DNA of 64,000 nt from Vibrio pacinii DSM 19139 (GCF_000711795.1 NZ_JONH01000002.1:310001-374000), one strand, 5' to 3'; numbered from the stretch's first letter, positions 34,928 to 44,083 are shown. Translations and numbers: made by a program. Notes: a model not told the origin generated them from the sequence alone.

Positions 34928-35299
34928 ATGACAGATTGGAACGAAACACAGCCTATATTTCGTCAACTTGCTGACAGGATCATCGAGCAAATTTTGCAAG
35001 GTGTGTGGCAAGAAGGTCAGGCGTTACCGTCAGTTCGATCGGTCGCGGCAGATATGAAAATTAATCATCTTACCGTGATGAAAGGTTATCAACTGCTGGT
35101 CGACGAAGGATTGGTTGAAAAGAAACGAGGCCAAGGGATGTTCGTTGCACTGGGCGCATTAACTCAACTTAAAGCGACACAGAAGCAAGCGTTTATTGAG
35201 CAACAAATTCCATCGATAGCGAAGAAGTTGCAACAACTGGACATTCCATTAGACGAATTTATTGTGCAGTTAAAGCAGCACGTTGAGGGTGAATCATGA
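34928..35299 (+). CDS. GntR-family regulator, YtrA subfamily
   Basis: A 123-residue regulator. The winged helix at about residues 8-72 has PIFRQLADRIIEQILQGVW, LPSVRSVAADMKINHLTVMK and the wing LVDEGLVEKKRGQGMFV. The short C-terminal tail, only about 45 residues, marks the YtrA subfamily, which typically controls a neighbouring ABC transporter. Its stop overlaps the ATPase start by four bases (ATGA), so the three genes form a tight operon. A 22-bp palindrome lies directly upstream. Confidence 0.88.
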   Translation: MTDWNETQPIFRQLADRIIEQILQGVWQEGQALPSVRSVAADMKINHLTVMKGYQLLVDEGLVEKKRGQGMFVALGALTQLKATQKQAFIEQQIPSIAKKLQQLDIPLDEFIVQLKQHVEGES

Positions 35300-36165
35300 G
35301 TGTATTAATTGATGTTAGGCAGGTTTCTAAGCAGTATTCTGGCGGCTCTAAACAGCAAAGAGAAGCGCTAAAAGACATCAGTTTTGAATTGAAAGCGGGG
35401 CAAGTGCTTGGCTTACTCGGACATAACGGCGCTGGCAAGTCGACTTTAATCAAGAGTTTGCTTGGTGCCCACCACTATCAAGGTGAGATCAGCGTACTTG
35501 GGCTCGAACCAGTGACGCAGCGAGCGAAAGTGATGCAGCATCTTGCTTATATTTCGGATGTTAATGTGTTGCCCGAGTGGATGACCGTTCAGCAGTTGTT
35601 GCGTTATACCTCTGGGGTACACCCGAGCTTTGACGTCAGCAAAGCTAACTCTGTGCTTGAAAAAACCGATATCAGGCTGAATAGCAAAATTAAGTCGTTA
35701 TCCAAAGGGATGAAAGTTCAACTCCATTTAGCCATAGTGATTTCAACCGATACTAAGGTTCTGATTCTTGATGAGCCGACCCTCGGCCTTGACTTGGTCT
35801 ATCGCGATACCTTTTATCGCCATCTGCTTGAGTGGTTCCATGATGGTGAGCGTGCCTTGATCATTGCCAGCCACGAGGTGTCGGAAATTGAACACCTGTT
35901 AACTGATGTGTTGATTCTGAAGCATGGTCAGGTTGTGTTACAGTCCGACATGGACAGCTTGGCGCAAGACTATGTGGTAGTAGAAACCAGTGATGATCAT
36001 CATGCTGGGATTGAAGCTTTAAAGCCTCTGTCTCGCGAGCGAGGGCTTGGTAGTACACGTTGGCTGTTACATGCTGCCCAGATCGATCAGCTTGATGGCA
36101 TCAACAAAATTTACAATGTAAAACTGGCGGATCTGTTCTTAGCGCTGCAAAAGGAGGCAGTATGA
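35296..36165 (+). CDS. ABC transporter ATPase (YtrB-like)
   Basis: A 289-residue ATP-binding protein. Walker A is GHNGAGKST (about 43-51), the signature LSKGMKVQLHLAI replaces the usual LSGGQ with LSKGM, and Walker B is VLILDEPTLGLD. The switch histidine is in ASHEVSE. This signature and the downstream ABC-2-like membrane gene fit the export-type systems coupled to YtrA regulators, which respond to cell-wall stress in Firmicutes. The role in Vibrio is unknown. It overlaps both neighbours by four bases. Confidence 0.88.
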   Translation: MSVLIDVRQVSKQYSGGSKQQREALKDISFELKAGQVLGLLGHNGAGKSTLIKSLLGAHHYQGEISVLGLEPVTQRAKVMQHLAYISDVNVLPEWMTVQQLLRYTSGVHPSFDVSKANSVLEKTDIRLNSKIKSLSKGMKVQLHLAIVISTDTKVLILDEPTLGLDLVYRDTFYRHLLEWFHDGERALIIASHEVSEIEHLLTDVLILKHGQVVLQSDMDSLAQDYVVVETSDDHHAGIEALKPLSRERGLGSTRWLLHAAQIDQLDGINKIYNVKLADLFLALQKEAV

Positions 36166-36995
36166 TGAATGCCCATGTGTCTATGCTGGAAAAAGAGTGG
36201 TTAGAGCACAAAATAATTACCCGAACCCCTTTGGGATTGCTGGTTTGTGGCGTGTTACTGCTGCTCGCGGTGCTAATGAATTCGACCATTCAAAGTAATG
36301 TCACCTACGAGTTAACCTACGATGTTGACGGAATGGGATCGGGTTTTGAGTTGGGCCAGCAGCTTAGTCAAATGGTGTTTGGCTTTACTGGGTTGCTGTC
36401 TATCCTGTTAACCACGCTTTATTTCCCCAAAACACTGCGTAAAGAGCGCCAAGAGGGTAGCGTGATGTTTTGGCGCAGTATGCCAGTGTCTGACTTAACA
36501 ACTCATTCGATTAAACTGGTGTTTGGCTTGCTGGTGACCCCAGTCATTTGCTCGATACTCGTGATCAGCGCGGATCTATTGATGTGGTTAGTTAATGTGA
36601 TGATGGCGCAGAAATTCCCACTGTTTTTCACTGGTGAATCAATTCTCTACGTGTTGACGCATTGGGTCGAATTTATAGGCAGAATGTGGTTAGTTGGTCT
36701 AGTCCTTGCGCCCGTGGCGATGCTGGCGATGGCAATTTCACAAAAGGTTCATTCGCCACTCTTGGTTATGCTGATAGGTTTTTATGTGATCAAGTTGTTT
36801 TCAGATAGTCTGCTAGGGACCTCTGTCGTCGGTGACTTTCTTATCGAGGTCACTATGTTGCCGTTAGACGTGCTTCTGGCCGATAACCCATTCATCGCGA
36901 TTAGTAATATTGGTTTGATTAGCCTTGTGGTGTATTTCTTACTTGGAGCGATCGGACTATTGGCGAGCTTGAAATTAAGCCGCGTTGTCGATTAG
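36162..36995 (+). CDS. ABC transporter permease
   Basis: A 277-residue inner-membrane protein with about six spans: residues 23-40, 72-92, 113-140, 165-195, 198-215 and 250-272. The segment TLYFPKTLRKERQEGSVMFWRSMPVSDL is typical of ABC-2-type permeases, with a cytoplasmic loop next to the ATPase. It completes the GntR-ATPase-permease operon. A bidirectional terminator follows at once. The substrate is unknown. The long extracytoplasmic loop (about 41-70) is acidic. Confidence 0.83.
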   Translation: MMNAHVSMLEKEWLEHKIITRTPLGLLVCGVLLLLAVLMNSTIQSNVTYELTYDVDGMGSGFELGQQLSQMVFGFTGLLSILLTTLYFPKTLRKERQEGSVMFWRSMPVSDLTTHSIKLVFGLLVTPVICSILVISADLLMWLVNVMMAQKFPLFFTGESILYVLTHWVEFIGRMWLVGLVLAPVAMLAMAISQKVHSPLLVMLIGFYVIKLFSDSLLGTSVVGDFLIEVTMLPLDVLLADNPFIAISNIGLISLVVYFLLGAIGLLASLKLSRVVD

Positions 36996-37007
36996 ACGAT
37001 AACCAAC

Positions 37008-37040
37008 AAAAAAGGTAGCGAGATCGCTCGCTACCTTTTT
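37008..37040. terminator. Bidirectional terminator
   Basis: AAAAAGGTAGCGAG / CTCGCTACCTTTTT with a four-base loop, between the ABC permease gene and the 50-codon minus-strand gene. Confidence 0.85.
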
Positions 37041-37071
37041 AATCAAGTGAAAAATTTAATCAAGTGACAAA

Positions 37072-37224
37072 TTAAGCTTTCTTTAGATCTTTTGCAGGGT
37101 AAGTGAGTTGCATACCGTCTACTTTGACGTGGACATAGTTACCGCCGCCGCTTAAGCCAGTGACGACCATTTTACCTAAATCAACGCCTTTTGTTGCGAC
37201 AACAATATCATCGATTGCAAACAT
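37072..37224 (-). CDS. Small conserved-looking protein, 50 residues
   Basis: A 50-residue frame, too short for common ORF cut-offs. It has a strong ribosome-binding site (AAGGAGGAG, six bases before ATG) and its own terminator at 37008. The protein starts MFAIDDIVVATKGVDLGKM and ends in a lysine-rich tail LTYPAKDLKKA. It reads like a small beta-barrel, with alternating hydrophobic residues and a GLSGGG turn. No signal peptide or membrane span is present. I do not recognise the family. Codon use is Vibrio-like and the signals are good, so I think it is real. Confidence 0.7.
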   Translation of the reverse strand: MFAIDDIVVATKGVDLGKMVVTGLSGGGNYVHVKVDGMQLTYPAKDLKKA

Positions 37225-37342
37225 GGTTGCTCCTCCTTATGAACAGATTCAACGGATTTTTCGGAGCGGATTAAAGCAATAACGATGTGTCTTGACCAAT
37301 CAAGTTTTTTATTGACATGACAAAAAAATCTCATGGCAAGGC

Positions 37343-38935
37343 TTAGTTTAACTGGTTATCTTTAAAGCTTTGTACGTAAGCTTTATCTTCTTTCATGATG
37401 TGCTGCACAAGCCAGTTTTTCAAAAAGGCCATCAGCTCGTCGCCAATCTCTTCACCTTTTTCTACTCGAGCTTGAAAGTCCAGTACTTGCTTGACGAGAC
37501 TATGATGCTTATCGATGTGTTGTTGAGTTTGTTTATAGTCAATTTGCTCGAACAAGATCTCTTCGTATTTAAAGTGGTTGGCTGTATAGTCAATTAAACC
37601 TTGTACGACTCGCTTAATCGAAGCTAAGCCATAGTTGTGGTTGAGTAAGTGGTACAACTCGTTGATGAGATGCACCAAGGTTTGATGTTGGCGATTGATC
37701 TCATCCAGACCAATATCCAGTTGGCTGTTCCACTCCATCAGTTTGTCTCGTTTGGCTTCCTCTGCTTCTATTTGCTTGCTGTCTGTGGCAAAGCGGTGCA
37801 GTAATGAATCTATCTCACCTGATAAGTTGCGCACGGTAATGCTGGCAATCAACGTTTCTTGAGTGGCACGGACGTTGTTCTCGGATTCGCTCGCAATCAA
37901 CTGCAAGCATTCATCCAAGCTCAATGTTTGACCCAATTGTTGTTCCGATGAAGTGGCGATCTGCTGACCATATTGGCGTACTTGATCGATTTGAAGGTCG
38001 AGCTCTGCAAAGGTATGTTCAGCGGTAGAGGCTATCTCTAATGATTTGGTCATGCTCGATTTATTCTCTTGCATGGTATTCATGACATCATCAGTCTTGG
38101 CTTGTAGGTTGGATATTTTACCGCGTATCTCTTCGGTGGCTTGCTGAGTTCGCATGGCTAAAGAGCGAACCTCATCAGCGACCACGGCAAAGCCTCGTCC
38201 TTGCTCACCTGCTCGAGCACTTTCGATCGCAGCGTTTAGAGCCAACAGGTTGGTTTGTTCAGCAATGCTACTAATGGTCTCCATCACTTGGCTAATTTGC
38301 GCGGTCTCTTCCATCAGAGATTGGAAGTGTTGATTGGAATTATCAATATGTTGATTGGCGGTATCTAGGGCCTGTTCAAGCGCACGCATATCTTGAGTGC
38401 CTTGATCGGCTTTGGCTTTGGCTTGATTGGCTAAGGTCGCGGTTGACTCACAGTAGTCTGAGACATTCTTAGTGATGTCAGACAGTTGGCTAATGATCTC
38501 TTTGGCAGTATCAACATCGCGTTTTTGTCCGATCGCGCCTTTTTTTGATAACGCGGAGTCTTCTTGCACAGTGTCAGCGACTTCGACCAATCGCGCCGTC
38601 GATTTTCTTAATGCGTGGACGGTGCGCGAAATGTCTTCGCCGATGCGATTAAAGGTCTTGAGTAAAGGATCATTGACTGGCGCTTGCCCGCTAATGCGCA
38701 CAGTGAGATCACCTTCAGAGAGATACTTAGCCGTGCTGCTTAATTTACTCAATAAGCCGTTCATCGAATGAATCAGTATCACAATAATAAGGTGATACAG
38801 CACTAATAAAGTAATCCAGCCCCACCATTGTTGAACTAACAGCTGATAGGCGATAGGTGAAATCAGTACCGTTAACAATAATGACCACTGCACAGAGGAA
38901 AGTTGATTCAGCTTCGCCAGTACCGTTGTAAACAT
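37343..38935 (-). CDS. Methyl-accepting chemotaxis protein with C-terminal hemerythrin domain
   Basis: A 530-residue chemoreceptor. Two close membrane spans (about 10-55) leave almost no periplasmic domain. A HAMP-like linker follows, then the signalling helices with the tip [23 protein letters not shown] bacteriohemerythrin domain fills the last 130 residues. Its di-iron ligands are H in RQHQTL, HFKYEE, HIDKHH and the final HIMKED. Such fusions sense oxygen or redox in the cytoplasm. I start at ATG 38935. Upstream codons in the longer frame have no support. A 51-codon gene lies 57 bases upstream on the same strand and may be cotranscribed. Confidence 0.87.
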   Translation of the reverse strand: MFTTVLAKLNQLSSVQWSLLLTVLISPIAYQLLVQQWWGWITLLVLYHLIIVILIHSMNGLLSKLSSTAKYLSEGDLTVRISGQAPVNDPLLKTFNRIGEDISRTVHALRKSTARLVEVADTVQEDSALSKKGAIGQKRDVDTAKEIISQLSDITKNVSDYCESTATLANQAKAKADQGTQDMRALEQALDTANQHIDNSNQHFQSLMEETAQISQVMETISSIAEQTNLLALNAAIESARAGEQGRGFAVVADEVRSLAMRTQQATEEIRGKISNLQAKTDDVMNTMQENKSSMTKSLEIASTAEHTFAELDLQIDQVRQYGQQIATSSEQQLGQTLSLDECLQLIASESENNVRATQETLIASITVRNLSGEIDSLLHRFATDSKQIEAEEAKRDKLMEWNSQLDIGLDEINRQHQTLVHLINELYHLLNHNYGLASIKRVVQGLIDYTANHFKYEEILFEQIDYKQTQQHIDKHHSLVKQVLDFQARVEKGEEIGDELMAFLKNWLVQHIMKEDKAYVQSFKDNQLN

Positions 38936-38992
38936 AATCCTGCTCCCTAGTGGATAATCAGTACATTGCCCCATTAAAGATAGACCAACGGC

Positions 38993-39148
38993 CTAATTTG
39001 AATTGAACTTATTGTGCAAATATTGAACCAACTCGTGCTTAACACGATATGCGTCTATTTGGCGAACCATCGTGGCCTCGAAAGTGTTGTTGAATTCAAC
39101 CCGCTGCACAGCGACGATTTCTAACCATCTATGCCACAGATCTGCCAT
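38993..39148 (-). CDS. Small protein, 51 residues, upstream of the hemerythrin chemoreceptor
   Basis: A 51-residue frame starting MADLWHRWLEIVAVQRVEFN and ending in HNKFNSN. AAAGG lies six bases before the ATG, a good ribosome-binding site. The sequence looks like two amphipathic helices rich in Arg, Glu and aromatic residues. There is no signal peptide and no cysteine. It sits 57 bases upstream of the chemoreceptor in the same direction with no terminator between. The family is not recognised. The rest of the 309-base gap is the divergent promoter region of the histidine kinase. Confidence 0.55.
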   Translation of the reverse strand: MADLWHRWLEIVAVQRVEFNNTFEATMVRQIDAYRVKHELVQYLHNKFNSN

Positions 39149-39244
39149 TTACACCTTTATTAATAAAATGTAGTGATGTTTCATTGGTGTTGTTAATTAA
39201 TTGCTACTTAAAGTCGCATGGCGTTGAGTTGATAGGAACGTTCA

Positions 39245-41194
39245 GTGAATCAAATGGTTAGTCAAGAGCTCGAGGTAGCGCATCTACCATCCCCTAACTC
39301 GTACCGAGGTCGCTTTAAATGGCGAGGTATCGAAGTGCGTCTTGGTTTAGCGTTGGCCTTGTTATCATTGACGACGTTATTACTGGCTCTGTTTAGTTCA
39401 ACCACGTACGACAAACTGGAATTTGCGCTGGTGGAGTTGAAAGAGAAAGATATCGCCTCTCTTGAGCAAGCCGCTAGGCTCAACGACATGGTTCGACTGG
39501 TGATTACGGACTCTTCGCAATTGATCGATGCAGAATCAAATTTACAGCGTAACGAGGCCATGCAGCGGATTGAGCAAAGCATTGGGGTGATGAAGCAAGT
39601 GCTGGTGCATTTTCCCACCTACCACGCCTATTTTAAAGATTTGATCATGCAGGTGAATAACAGCTTAAGTTTGCTACATCAAAGCAGTGAGGAGTCGCGT
39701 AAGCTGAACAGTGAGTTACGCAATTTGCTTGAAGGTTTCTATCCGTTGTTACAGCAAGTGAGTGAAGAGCTTAATTTATTGCCCGATGAGCAAAAATCGC
39801 GTTTGCAATATAGCCAGCTAAAGGCATTGCTGTTTTATCAGCTTGGCTTGGTCGAAAAGCTCTACAACGATGGCAGCTTTAATGAGCTTGACTACACCAC
39901 CTACCGATTAGAACAGCTTGGTCAAGAGTGGTTTAGTTTGTGGCTTGCCAGCGGGTTAGCTGAATCGCTCCCCGCATTAGACGAGAAGCTGTCGGTCATC
40001 TATACCTTGGCTTCGCGTTCAAGCAAACTCGTCACGCTCAAAAATCAAGCGCTTGAGCACCATTATCAACAAGAATATTTTCTACAAAACAGCCGTGAAT
40101 ATTTGCATCAGCTTTCAGTGCAGATCGAGCGCAACACGGTAGATGTCAATTTAGAAATCGATGCTTCGATTGAAAAGATCCAACACTCTCTGGCTTCAAA
40201 TCGAACCTTCTCACTGGTTTTGTCGGTATTTAGCTTATTGGCGGCTGCCGCGATTGCGTGGTTTTATGTTCGTAAAAATATCCTCGAGCGGCTGCTGACT
40301 TTACGCGATGATATGTTTGCCATTTCAACAGGTCACCTCGACACTCGTATCGAATTAAAAGGTCATGATGAAATCACTCAAATGGCCAAGTCACTGCAAG
40401 TCTTTCAGGCAACCGCACAGGTCGTAAAAAAAACCAATCAAAGACTCGAGGCTGAGGTTGAAGAGCGCAGAGCGGCGGAAGAGAAACTGCGTGTCACGCA
40501 AGATGAGTTGATTCAAGCCGGAAAGTTGGCCGCTCTTGGGCAATTGAGCGTCGGTATAACTCATGAAATTAATCAGCCTTTGACCGCGATCAGCAGTCAT
40601 GCGCGCAGTGCGCGAAAATGGCTCGAGCAACATCGCCCTGATAAAGCGACCCACAATCTACAGAAAATAGAAACGCTTTTGGGTAAAGTCGCCGCCTTGA
40701 CCCGACACCTGAAAGCGTTCTCACGCAAAAGTGACGGTAAAGTTTCATCGGTATCAGTGATGCCTGTAGTTAACGATGCGATTGAACTGTTTGCCAATAG
40801 TTCGGTGCCGATTTTGCTCGACTGCCACCTCACGCCTTATGCAGCGGTAAAAGCGAACCCGATTCGTTTAGAGCAAGTGTTGGTCAACTTAATCAGCAAC
40901 GCGATAGATGCGGTCGCCGAGAACGTAGAGCCACTGATCGTGGTGTCAGTTAAGCGTGACGACGAAAAGGTGCTCATCGCGGTCAAAGACAACGGTAAGG
41001 GCATTCTCGCGCAAGATATTCCTCATATATTTGATCCCTTTTATACCCGAAAAGAGGTAGGCAAAGGCTTAGGGCTTGGGCTGTCTATTGCTTTTAACAT
41101 TATTAAAGACTTTGGTGGCTCGATACGAGTCTCTTCGCAGCCCCAACATGGCAGCGAGTTTGTCGTCCACTTAGAACAACGCGAAAAGTCATGA
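39245..41194 (+). CDS. Sensor histidine kinase (PgtB/DctB-like)
   Basis: A 649-residue inner-membrane kinase. The first span is at about 33-52. A long helical periplasmic domain (about 53-317) has many Glu/Leu/Gln residues, and the second span is at about 318-340. HAMP follows, then a coiled coil. The phosphoacceptor is H440 (GITHEINQPLTAISSHARSA), and the ATPase domain has NLISNAIDAV, DNGKG and GLGLGLSIAF. The HEINQPL motif and layout match DctB/PgtB kinases that partner sigma-54 activators. The stop overlaps the response-regulator start by four bases. The periplasmic domain is not the PDC type of DctB, so the signal is unknown. Confidence 0.88.
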   Translation: MNQMVSQELEVAHLPSPNSYRGRFKWRGIEVRLGLALALLSLTTLLLALFSSTTYDKLEFALVELKEKDIASLEQAARLNDMVRLVITDSSQLIDAESNLQRNEAMQRIEQSIGVMKQVLVHFPTYHAYFKDLIMQVNNSLSLLHQSSEESRKLNSELRNLLEGFYPLLQQVSEELNLLPDEQKSRLQYSQLKALLFYQLGLVEKLYNDGSFNELDYTTYRLEQLGQEWFSLWLASGLAESLPALDEKLSVIYTLASRSSKLVTLKNQALEHHYQQEYFLQNSREYLHQLSVQIERNTVDVNLEIDASIEKIQHSLASNRTFSLVLSVFSLLAAAAIAWFYVRKNILERLLTLRDDMFAISTGHLDTRIELKGHDEITQMAKSLQVFQATAQVVKKTNQRLEAEVEERRAAEEKLRVTQDELIQAGKLAALGQLSVGITHEINQPLTAISSHARSARKWLEQHRPDKATHNLQKIETLLGKVAALTRHLKAFSRKSDGKVSSVSVMPVVNDAIELFANSSVPILLDCHLTPYAAVKANPIRLEQVLVNLISNAIDAVAENVEPLIVVSVKRDDEKVLIAVKDNGKGILAQDIPHIFDPFYTRKEVGKGLGLGLSIAFNIIKDFGGSIRVSSQPQHGSEFVVHLEQREKS

Positions 41195-42549
41195 CAATCG
41201 AAAAACAGATTACCTTAATTGATGATGAATTAGACGTGGTTGAAGCGGTAAGTGAGCTATTAGAGCTTGAAGGCTTTGAGGTCACTGGATTCACGGATCC
41301 TAAGCTTGGTCTTAAATCATTAACGCCCAACAGTCAGCAAGTGGTGTTGTGTGATGTCCGCATGCCACAGCTTGATGGCTTGGCGATGTTGGATGCCATT
41401 CAAAGCCGCGCACCACGCTGTGAAGTGGTACTAATGAGCGGACATGGTGACATTCCGATGGCGATAGAAGCGATGAAGTTAGGCGCGTTTGATTTTATCG
41501 AAAAACCGCTTCAAAGCGATGAACTGCTTGAAAAGCTTAACCTTGCCAACACACATATTCAACACGCAGCAGAGCGTAGTAGCACGATTTCGACACTGCC
41601 GATTGAACAGGTTCTGATTGGCGTGTCGCCGCAAATGGAAATGATTCGGACACAAGTGCTCGCACTCGCACGAACGGGCGTTGATACCATCATTAATGGT
41701 GAAACCGGAACAGGGAAAGAAGTGGTGGCGTATTCGTTGCATCAATACTCTCCGCGCCGCGATAGACCGTTTGTGGCCATCAACTGTGGTGGTATGACGG
41801 AGAGCATTATCGAAAGTGAGCTGTTTGGCCACGAGGCAGGCTCGTTTACCAGTGCCAACAAAAAGCGTATTGGCAAAATCGAGCAAGCACATGGTGGTAC
41901 GCTGTTTCTTGATGAAATCGAAAGTATGCCCATTGCGGTGCAGATTAAGCTGTTGCGTGTGATCCAAGAAAGGGTGATCGAACGCGTCGGAGGCAATAGT
42001 TTAATCCCGGTCGATATTGTCATTATCGCAGCCAGTAAAGCCGATTTATCCGAGCTTAGTCAACGAGGTGAGTTCCGCGCTGATCTGTTTTATCGTTTAA
42101 ATATCGCCAGCTTAAACCTTCCTCCTTTACGTCAGCGTAAAGAGGATATTCAGTCACTGTTTCGCCATTTTGTGGTCCAGGCCAGTCAAAAATATAAAAC
42201 CCGCGCTTCGACCCTCTATGCCGAGCAAATCCAACAGCTGTGCCGACACGATTGGCCAGGCAACGTACGAGAGTTACGAAATGTCGCTGATCGTTTTGTA
42301 TTGGGGATTGTTGGTGAAGGGTTTGATTTACAGGCGCCGTCTACGTTAGGCAGTGAGAGTTTTGCCTTCGAGCAACAAATGGAGCAATACGAGCGCAATG
42401 TACTCACTGAAGCGTTGATCGAAACCGCAGGCAATATCAATGAAGTTTCTGAGCGACTTAATCTGCCACGCAAAACGTTGTACCGCAAGATGAAAAAACA
42501 TCAGCTCGATAAGGAAAGCTTTAAAGCTCATAGCCGTGTAGAACTCTAG
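41191..42549 (+). CDS. Sigma-54-dependent response regulator (PgtA/DctD-like)
   Basis: A 452-residue NtrC-class activator. Receiver domain residues 1-125 carry the phosphoacceptor D55 (LCDVRMPQLDG). The AAA+ domain (about 145-370) has Walker A GETGTGKE and Walker B GGTLFLDEIE. The sigma-54 contact loop is GSFTSA in place of GAFTGA. The C-terminal Fis-type helix-turn-helix is GNINEVSERLNLPRKTLYRKM. It is coupled to the kinase. Two sigma-54 promoters with shared 15-bp upstream elements start the next two transcription units, so these are its probable targets. Confidence 0.9.
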   Translation: MTIEKQITLIDDELDVVEAVSELLELEGFEVTGFTDPKLGLKSLTPNSQQVVLCDVRMPQLDGLAMLDAIQSRAPRCEVVLMSGHGDIPMAIEAMKLGAFDFIEKPLQSDELLEKLNLANTHIQHAAERSSTISTLPIEQVLIGVSPQMEMIRTQVLALARTGVDTIINGETGTGKEVVAYSLHQYSPRRDRPFVAINCGGMTESIIESELFGHEAGSFTSANKKRIGKIEQAHGGTLFLDEIESMPIAVQIKLLRVIQERVIERVGGNSLIPVDIVIIAASKADLSELSQRGEFRADLFYRLNIASLNLPPLRQRKEDIQSLFRHFVVQASQKYKTRASTLYAEQIQQLCRHDWPGNVRELRNVADRFVLGIVGEGFDLQAPSTLGSESFAFEQQMEQYERNVLTEALIETAGNINEVSERLNLPRKTLYRKMKKHQLDKESFKAHSRVEL

Positions 42550-42563
42550 ACATAAATGACCCA
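42549..42563 (+). promoter_or_regulatory. Upstream activator element copy 1
   Basis: GACATAAATGACCCA, one of three copies of GACANAAATGACYCA in the region. It lies 60 bases before the sigma-54 promoter of the phosphodiesterase gene and overlaps the regulator's stop codon. Confidence 0.65.
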
Positions 42564-42622
42564 TGTTATCTGATTTGGGTTGGTGTTTTCTTTATCTACT
42601 TGAAATTTAATGGAAAAAATGT

Positions 42623-42638
42623 TGGCATGGCGCGTGCA
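42623..42638 (+). promoter_or_regulatory. Sigma-54 promoter of the glycerophosphodiesterase gene
   Basis: TGGCATGGCGCGTGCA has GG and GC elements ten bases apart, the -24/-12 pattern (consensus TGGCAC-N5-TTGCW). It is 121 bases before the start codon. Confidence 0.75.
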
Positions 42639-42758
42639 ACTCAGATGACAACTCTGATAAAAAAACAACCATTATTTATTCGTCTGTAAAACAATTGAAA
42701 TGTGTTGAGTTCAGAGTCTTGTTATCCAAAACACATCATTTGCTGCAAGGAGAAACCA

Positions 42759-43967
42759 ATGAAGCAAATCGTCACGAGTAGTATCGCGCTCTTATTAGGT
42801 GTCAGTTCAGTTGCTATGGCAGGCAATGAACCGGCGCAAGTCGGCCCACGTCCACTTTATTTAGTCAGTGACATGGAAAACAGTCCGCTCAAAACCAAGC
42901 TTGAAAGCTGCAGTAGCGGCCCCTTCCATCGTAGTGACTTCTCTATTGGTCACCGTGGCGCTGCGATGCAGTTTCCTGAGCATACTAAAGAATCTTATCT
43001 AGCTGCGATTGCTATGGGTGCAGGCGTACTTGAGTGTGACGTTACGTTTACTAAAGATAAGCAGTTGGTTTGTCGCCATTCACAAAGTGATTTGCATACG
43101 ACCACCGATGTGCTTGCGTACCCAGAACTGGCGAAGAAGTGTACGGTTCCGTTCAAGCCAGCCAACCCAGACACTGGTGAAGATGCTCAAGTTGAGTGTC
43201 GTACCTCTGACTTTACCTTAGCCGAGTTTAGAACGTTAAAGGGCAAGATGGATGGTGCTAACCCGAAAGCGACCACGGTTGAAGAGTATATGCAAGGCAC
43301 GCCAGGTTGGCGTACCGATCTCTACTCCCAAACGGGGACCTTGATGACTCACGCTGAGAGTGCCGCGTTATTTAAGCAGTACGGTGTTAAAGTCACGCCA
43401 GAGCTTAAATCGGCGGCGGTTGAAATGCCGTACCAAGGTTTCACTCAGCAAGACTATGCGCAAAAGCTGATTGATGAACTCAAACAAGCCGGTTTCACGC
43501 CTGATGAGGCATACGTTCAGTCGTTTAATCTTGATGACGTAAAGTACTGGATTAACAATGAGCCGAAATTTGGCAAACAAGCGGTGTATCTTGATGATCG
43601 TATGTACGAGCAGCAAGACTTTGTCGCCTCCCTCGAGAATATGAGAGATCTACACAAGCAGGGGGTTAACATTATCGCTCCTCCTCTCTACGCCCTGATT
43701 GAACTCGATGGCAACAAGATAGTTGAATCCAATTACGCTAAGCTCGCCAAGCAAGCCGATCTTGACATTATTGCTTGGACGCTAGAACGTTCAGGGCCTT
43801 TAGCGCAAGGTGGCGGTTGGTATTATCAATCGGTAACCGAGCAAATCAAACGTGATGGCGACATGATGAAAGTGCTTGATGTACTGGCAAAAGAGGTCGG
43901 TGTAATAGGTGTATTCAGTGATTGGCCATCAACAGTGACGTACTATGCAAACTGTATGGACATTTAA
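42759..43967 (+). CDS. Periplasmic glycerophosphodiester phosphodiesterase
   Basis: A 402-residue exported enzyme of the GDPD family, hydrolysing glycerophosphodiesters to glycerol 3-phosphate and an alcohol. The signal peptide ends near residue 21 (SSVAMA|GNE). The catalytic motif is [14 protein letters not shown], with the metal ligands Glu and Asp in [10 protein letters not shown] and the second histidine in CRHSQSDL. Large inserts (about 110-200) with cysteines make it longer than GlpQ. AAGGAG precedes the ATG at 42759. The sigma-54 promoter and upstream element tie it to the preceding two-component system. Confidence 0.87.
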   Translation: MKQIVTSSIALLLGVSSVAMAGNEPAQVGPRPLYLVSDMENSPLKTKLESCSSGPFHRSDFSIGHRGAAMQFPEHTKESYLAAIAMGAGVLECDVTFTKDKQLVCRHSQSDLHTTTDVLAYPELAKKCTVPFKPANPDTGEDAQVECRTSDFTLAEFRTLKGKMDGANPKATTVEEYMQGTPGWRTDLYSQTGTLMTHAESAALFKQYGVKVTPELKSAAVEMPYQGFTQQDYAQKLIDELKQAGFTPDEAYVQSFNLDDVKYWINNEPKFGKQAVYLDDRMYEQQDFVASLENMRDLHKQGVNIIAPPLYALIELDGNKIVESNYAKLAKQADLDIIAWTLERSGPLAQGGGWYYQSVTEQIKRDGDMMKVLDVLAKEVGVIGVFSDWPSTVTYYANCMDI

Positions 43968-43994
43968 GTTTTAAACGACGTCAATAAGCAACTG

Positions 43995-44018
43995 AAAGGG
44001 CCGCAAGGTCCTTTTTTT
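43995..44018 (+). terminator. Terminator after the phosphodiesterase gene
   Basis: AAAGGGCC / GGTCCTTT with a GCAA loop and seven T, separating it from the importer operon. Confidence 0.75.
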
Positions 44019-44034
44019 GTCTTTATTTTCATAG

Positions 44035-44049
44035 GACACAAATGACTCA
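44035..44049 (+). promoter_or_regulatory. Upstream activator element copy 2
   Basis: GACACAAATGACTCA, 34 bases (about three helical turns) from copy 3 and 94 bases before the sigma-54 promoter of the importer. Confidence 0.65.
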
Positions 44050-44068
44050 AGTTTGACGAGATTGGTAG

Positions 44069-44083
44069 GACAAAAATGACCCA
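44069..44083 (+). promoter_or_regulatory. Upstream activator element copy 3
   Basis: GACAAAAATGACCCA, matching copy 1 at 14 of 15 positions, in the same orientation. It lies 60 bases before the promoter, the same distance as copy 1. Confidence 0.65.
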
